64,000 nt of DNA from Edaphobacter flagellatus (GTDB taxonomy: Bacteria; Acidobacteriota; Terriglobia; Terriglobales; Acidobacteriaceae). The position numbers and the translations under genes are program-made. The stretch spans positions 3,515,501-3,579,500 of the forward strand of contig NZ_CP073697.1 of the NCBI RefSeq assembly GCF_025264665.1, in the 5' to 3' direction. Shown here piece after piece: positions 62,601 to 64,000 of this stretch (position 1 is its first letter; the number at the start of each line of letters is the position of its first letter). The notes under the pieces are model-generated. The model did not search any database, was not told where the DNA came from, and worked only from the letters and a program-made list of their open reading frames with translations.

Positions 62601-64000
62601 TTAGAACCTGTATCGCGCTAGGAAGGTGATGCGGCGCATGGAGGCGGCCGATGTTACTTGCCCGAATGTGCGGGAGTTCAGTGTCGTGTCGATGCCTGCG
62701 TACTGCACGGTATTGAAGACATTGGTTGCCGTCATCCGAGCTTCAAAGGACCGCGTATCTCCTAGGGACACGGTTTTTGCCAGCGATGCATCCGCCGCAA
62801 CCGTTCCAGGGCCTTCAATCGAGCCGCGTGATGCGGTGCCGAATACATTGGCCGGAGTCTTGAAGGCAGCCGCATTGAACCAATCGAGGATCGTTCTTCC
62901 GCCTGGAATCGGTTGCGAAAAGACGCGATCAGGTCGTAACGAATTGTTCGTGCCTGTAGCTGTTTCTGCCACGGTCGCCGTGTAGTGCGGAGTGTAGTAC
63001 GTTCCGGTAGCGAAGGTGAAGTCTCCCGAGAGTGAGAAACCGTCAAGGGCCTTCGACCAGAAACCACCTTTCGACAGCAGGGCGCGATTGGGTCCAAAGG
63101 GAAGCTCCAGAACCCAGTTGCCGGTCAGTTTCTGACGAATGTCAAAGGAACTGTTTCCTTCCTCTGCCGCAAGATCCTTGTCGTTTTGGGCTGGTACAGC
63201 AGTTGAGCCTCCGATAGAAGATGCGTTATCGATTGAGTGGCCGTACTGGTACGTTGCCTGCAACGAGACCCCCTTTTGCATACGCTTGCGGGCATTGATG
63301 CTCAATGCATGGAAACGGGAGAAGCCAAGCGAGTCTTCGTAGTTGAATGGTTGTACCGTGGGATTCAATACGCTGCTCGCCGTACGGTTCGGTGCGCGCA
63401 CGATGTCGAGATTGCCGCCTTGCGCACCGTTATAGCCAACATTGAGGACGATACCCATTCCCAGTGTGCGCTGAATGTCGAGGTTCCAGACCTGAACATT
63501 TCCCAGTCTGTAGTTCAGGTTCACGCTGTAGTTGTTCTGCACTGCCGCCGTTGAGCAGTTGAATGCATTGACCAGCTGCAACTGACCACAACCCTGCTTA
63601 TTGGCAATGTTGGTTTGTGTAACAGCAAAGGGCGGTTGGAACGCAAGTTGCCGTGCGAAGCTAGCGGGTTGTTGCGTGTTGTAGTTGATGCCATAACCGC
63701 CACGAACCACCATCTGTGTGAACAGCTTGCCCTTTGGCCTGTATGCGAACCCAATGCGTGGTGAAAACATGGATCTATCGGGGGCGACCAGCGATTTTGG
63801 GAAGGCGGTTCCACTGTATGGCCCAGTCTGTCCCGGTTGTACGGCTGCGATCTGTGTGAAGTCAGCATTGTGATCGAGATTCACCAGGTGATTGTTCTTC
63901 TCGATGTATGGCGAGAAGTATTCATAGCGGAGGCCATAGTTCAAGGTCAGGTTTGGTAGAAGGCGCCAATCGTCCGTTGTATATAGATCAAACACATTTC
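62601..64000 (-). CDS. TonB-dependent receptor-like Oar-type outer-membrane protein, N-terminus beyond window
   Basis: The reading frame is open through the right edge, so only the last 466 residues or so are seen. They form beta-barrel strands with alternating hydrophobics: YTTDDWRLLPNLTLNYGLRYEYFSP, GFAYRPKGKLFTQMVVRGGYGINY, GIVLNVGYNGAQGGNLD, and SLQATYQYGHSIDNASS, ending RRITFLARYRF with an aromatic C-terminus used for BAM insertion. The FGPNRALLSK...LDGFSLSGDFTFATGTYYTP part is typical of the Oar/carboxypeptidase-regulatory-domain barrel family that is amplified in Acidobacteria. The ligand is unknown. The VWFA gene follows after five bases. Confidence 0.88.
   Translation of the reverse strand, partial: NVFDLYTTDDWRLLPNLTLNYGLRYEYFSPYIEKNNHLVNLDHNADFTQIAAVQPGQTGPYSGTAFPKSLVAPDRSMFSPRIGFAYRPKGKLFTQMVVRGGYGINYNTQQPASFARQLAFQPPFAVTQTNIANKQGCGQLQLVNAFNCSTAAVQNNYSVNLNYRLGNVQVWNLDIQRTLGMGIVLNVGYNGAQGGNLDIVRAPNRTASSVLNPTVQPFNYEDSLGFSRFHALSINARKRMQKGVSLQATYQYGHSIDNASSIGGSTAVPAQNDKDLAAEEGNSSFDIRQKLTGNWVLELPFGPNRALLSKGGFWSKALDGFSLSGDFTFATGTYYTPHYTATVAETATGTNNSLRPDRVFSQPIPGGRTILDWFNAAAFKTPANVFGTASRGSIEGPGTVAADASLAKTVSLGDTRSFEARMTATNVFNTVQYAGIDTTLNSRTFGQVTSAASMRRITFLARYRF

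Noticed and set aside
1..64000. CRISPR array, insertion sequence or prophage
   Set aside because: No regularly spaced direct repeats, transposase or phage structural gene was seen on either strand.

Overview
The window looks like a chromosome segment of an Acidobacteriota member, probably class Terriglobia (Terriglobus, Granulicella or Edaphobacter type). The reasons are three von Willebrand factor A proteins of the acidobacterial VWFA-related kind, a large Oar-type TonB-dependent outer-membrane protein, roughly 58-62% GC coding sequence, and many short signal-peptide proteins with proline- or glycine-rich tails. This assignment is inferred from gene content; no rRNA or tRNA gene was recognised.

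Layout. 1-2061: two overlapping VWA genes, the first running off the left edge. 2415-6678: DUF1015 protein, a chain of amidase, GerMN-domain protein and glutamate racemase joined by ATGA overlaps (cell wall), then an EVE-domain protein. 6682-8275: quinolinate synthase and a DUF2203 protein. 8619-10868: TatA/B, TatC and a glutaminyl-cyclase-like M28 protein. 11036-12193: acyl-CoA dehydrogenase. 12217-15581: a compact operon of a Lys-rich small protein, a haem-oxygenase-fold iron protein and a Ser/Thr kinase with TolB-like and TPR parts. 15760-20536: PSMA-like M28 peptidase, MscL with a zinc ribbon, and pyrE-mtnA-small membrane protein. 20901-23765: YeiH-type transporter with a 34-residue upstream membrane ORF, and a sugar porter.

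24187-29134 is a complete ECF42-type sigma factor regulon: the sigma factor, a VOC protein, four DGPF (YCII-related) proteins and a doubled DoxX-like membrane protein. Three identical-type promoters (TGTCGA, 17 bases, CGAC) sit in front of the VOC gene and the DGPF operon, and one perfect bidirectional terminator closes both arms. This is the clearest regulatory system in the window.

29205-44444: a GC-poor orphan, CPBP protease and UvrA, an STN-domain protein, nitroreductase, NUDIX and alpha/beta hydrolase, UbiX, a cysteine-cluster protein, PurB, and a MarR-CLC operon with a perfect 33-bp operator, then a glutaredoxin and a lipoprotein. 45150-48413: class II ribonucleotide reductase NrdJ with a long leader. 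48482-50452: a strongly AT-rich gene whose product carries a C-terminal PD-(D/E)XK-nuclease-like motif, a candidate acquired defence gene, followed by a cluster of short palindromic repeats. 50751-58060: three small secreted proteins, KdsC-type phosphatase, an Lhr-type helicase and a DUF5522 protein. 58125-64000: a polytopic membrane protein, then on the minus strand an Oar-type receptor (cut by the right edge), a VWFA protein and a TPR protein in one likely operon.

No CRISPR array, insertion sequence, prophage, rRNA or tRNA was seen. Start codons were chosen from ribosome-binding sites, signal peptides and family N-termini; several are GTG or TTG.
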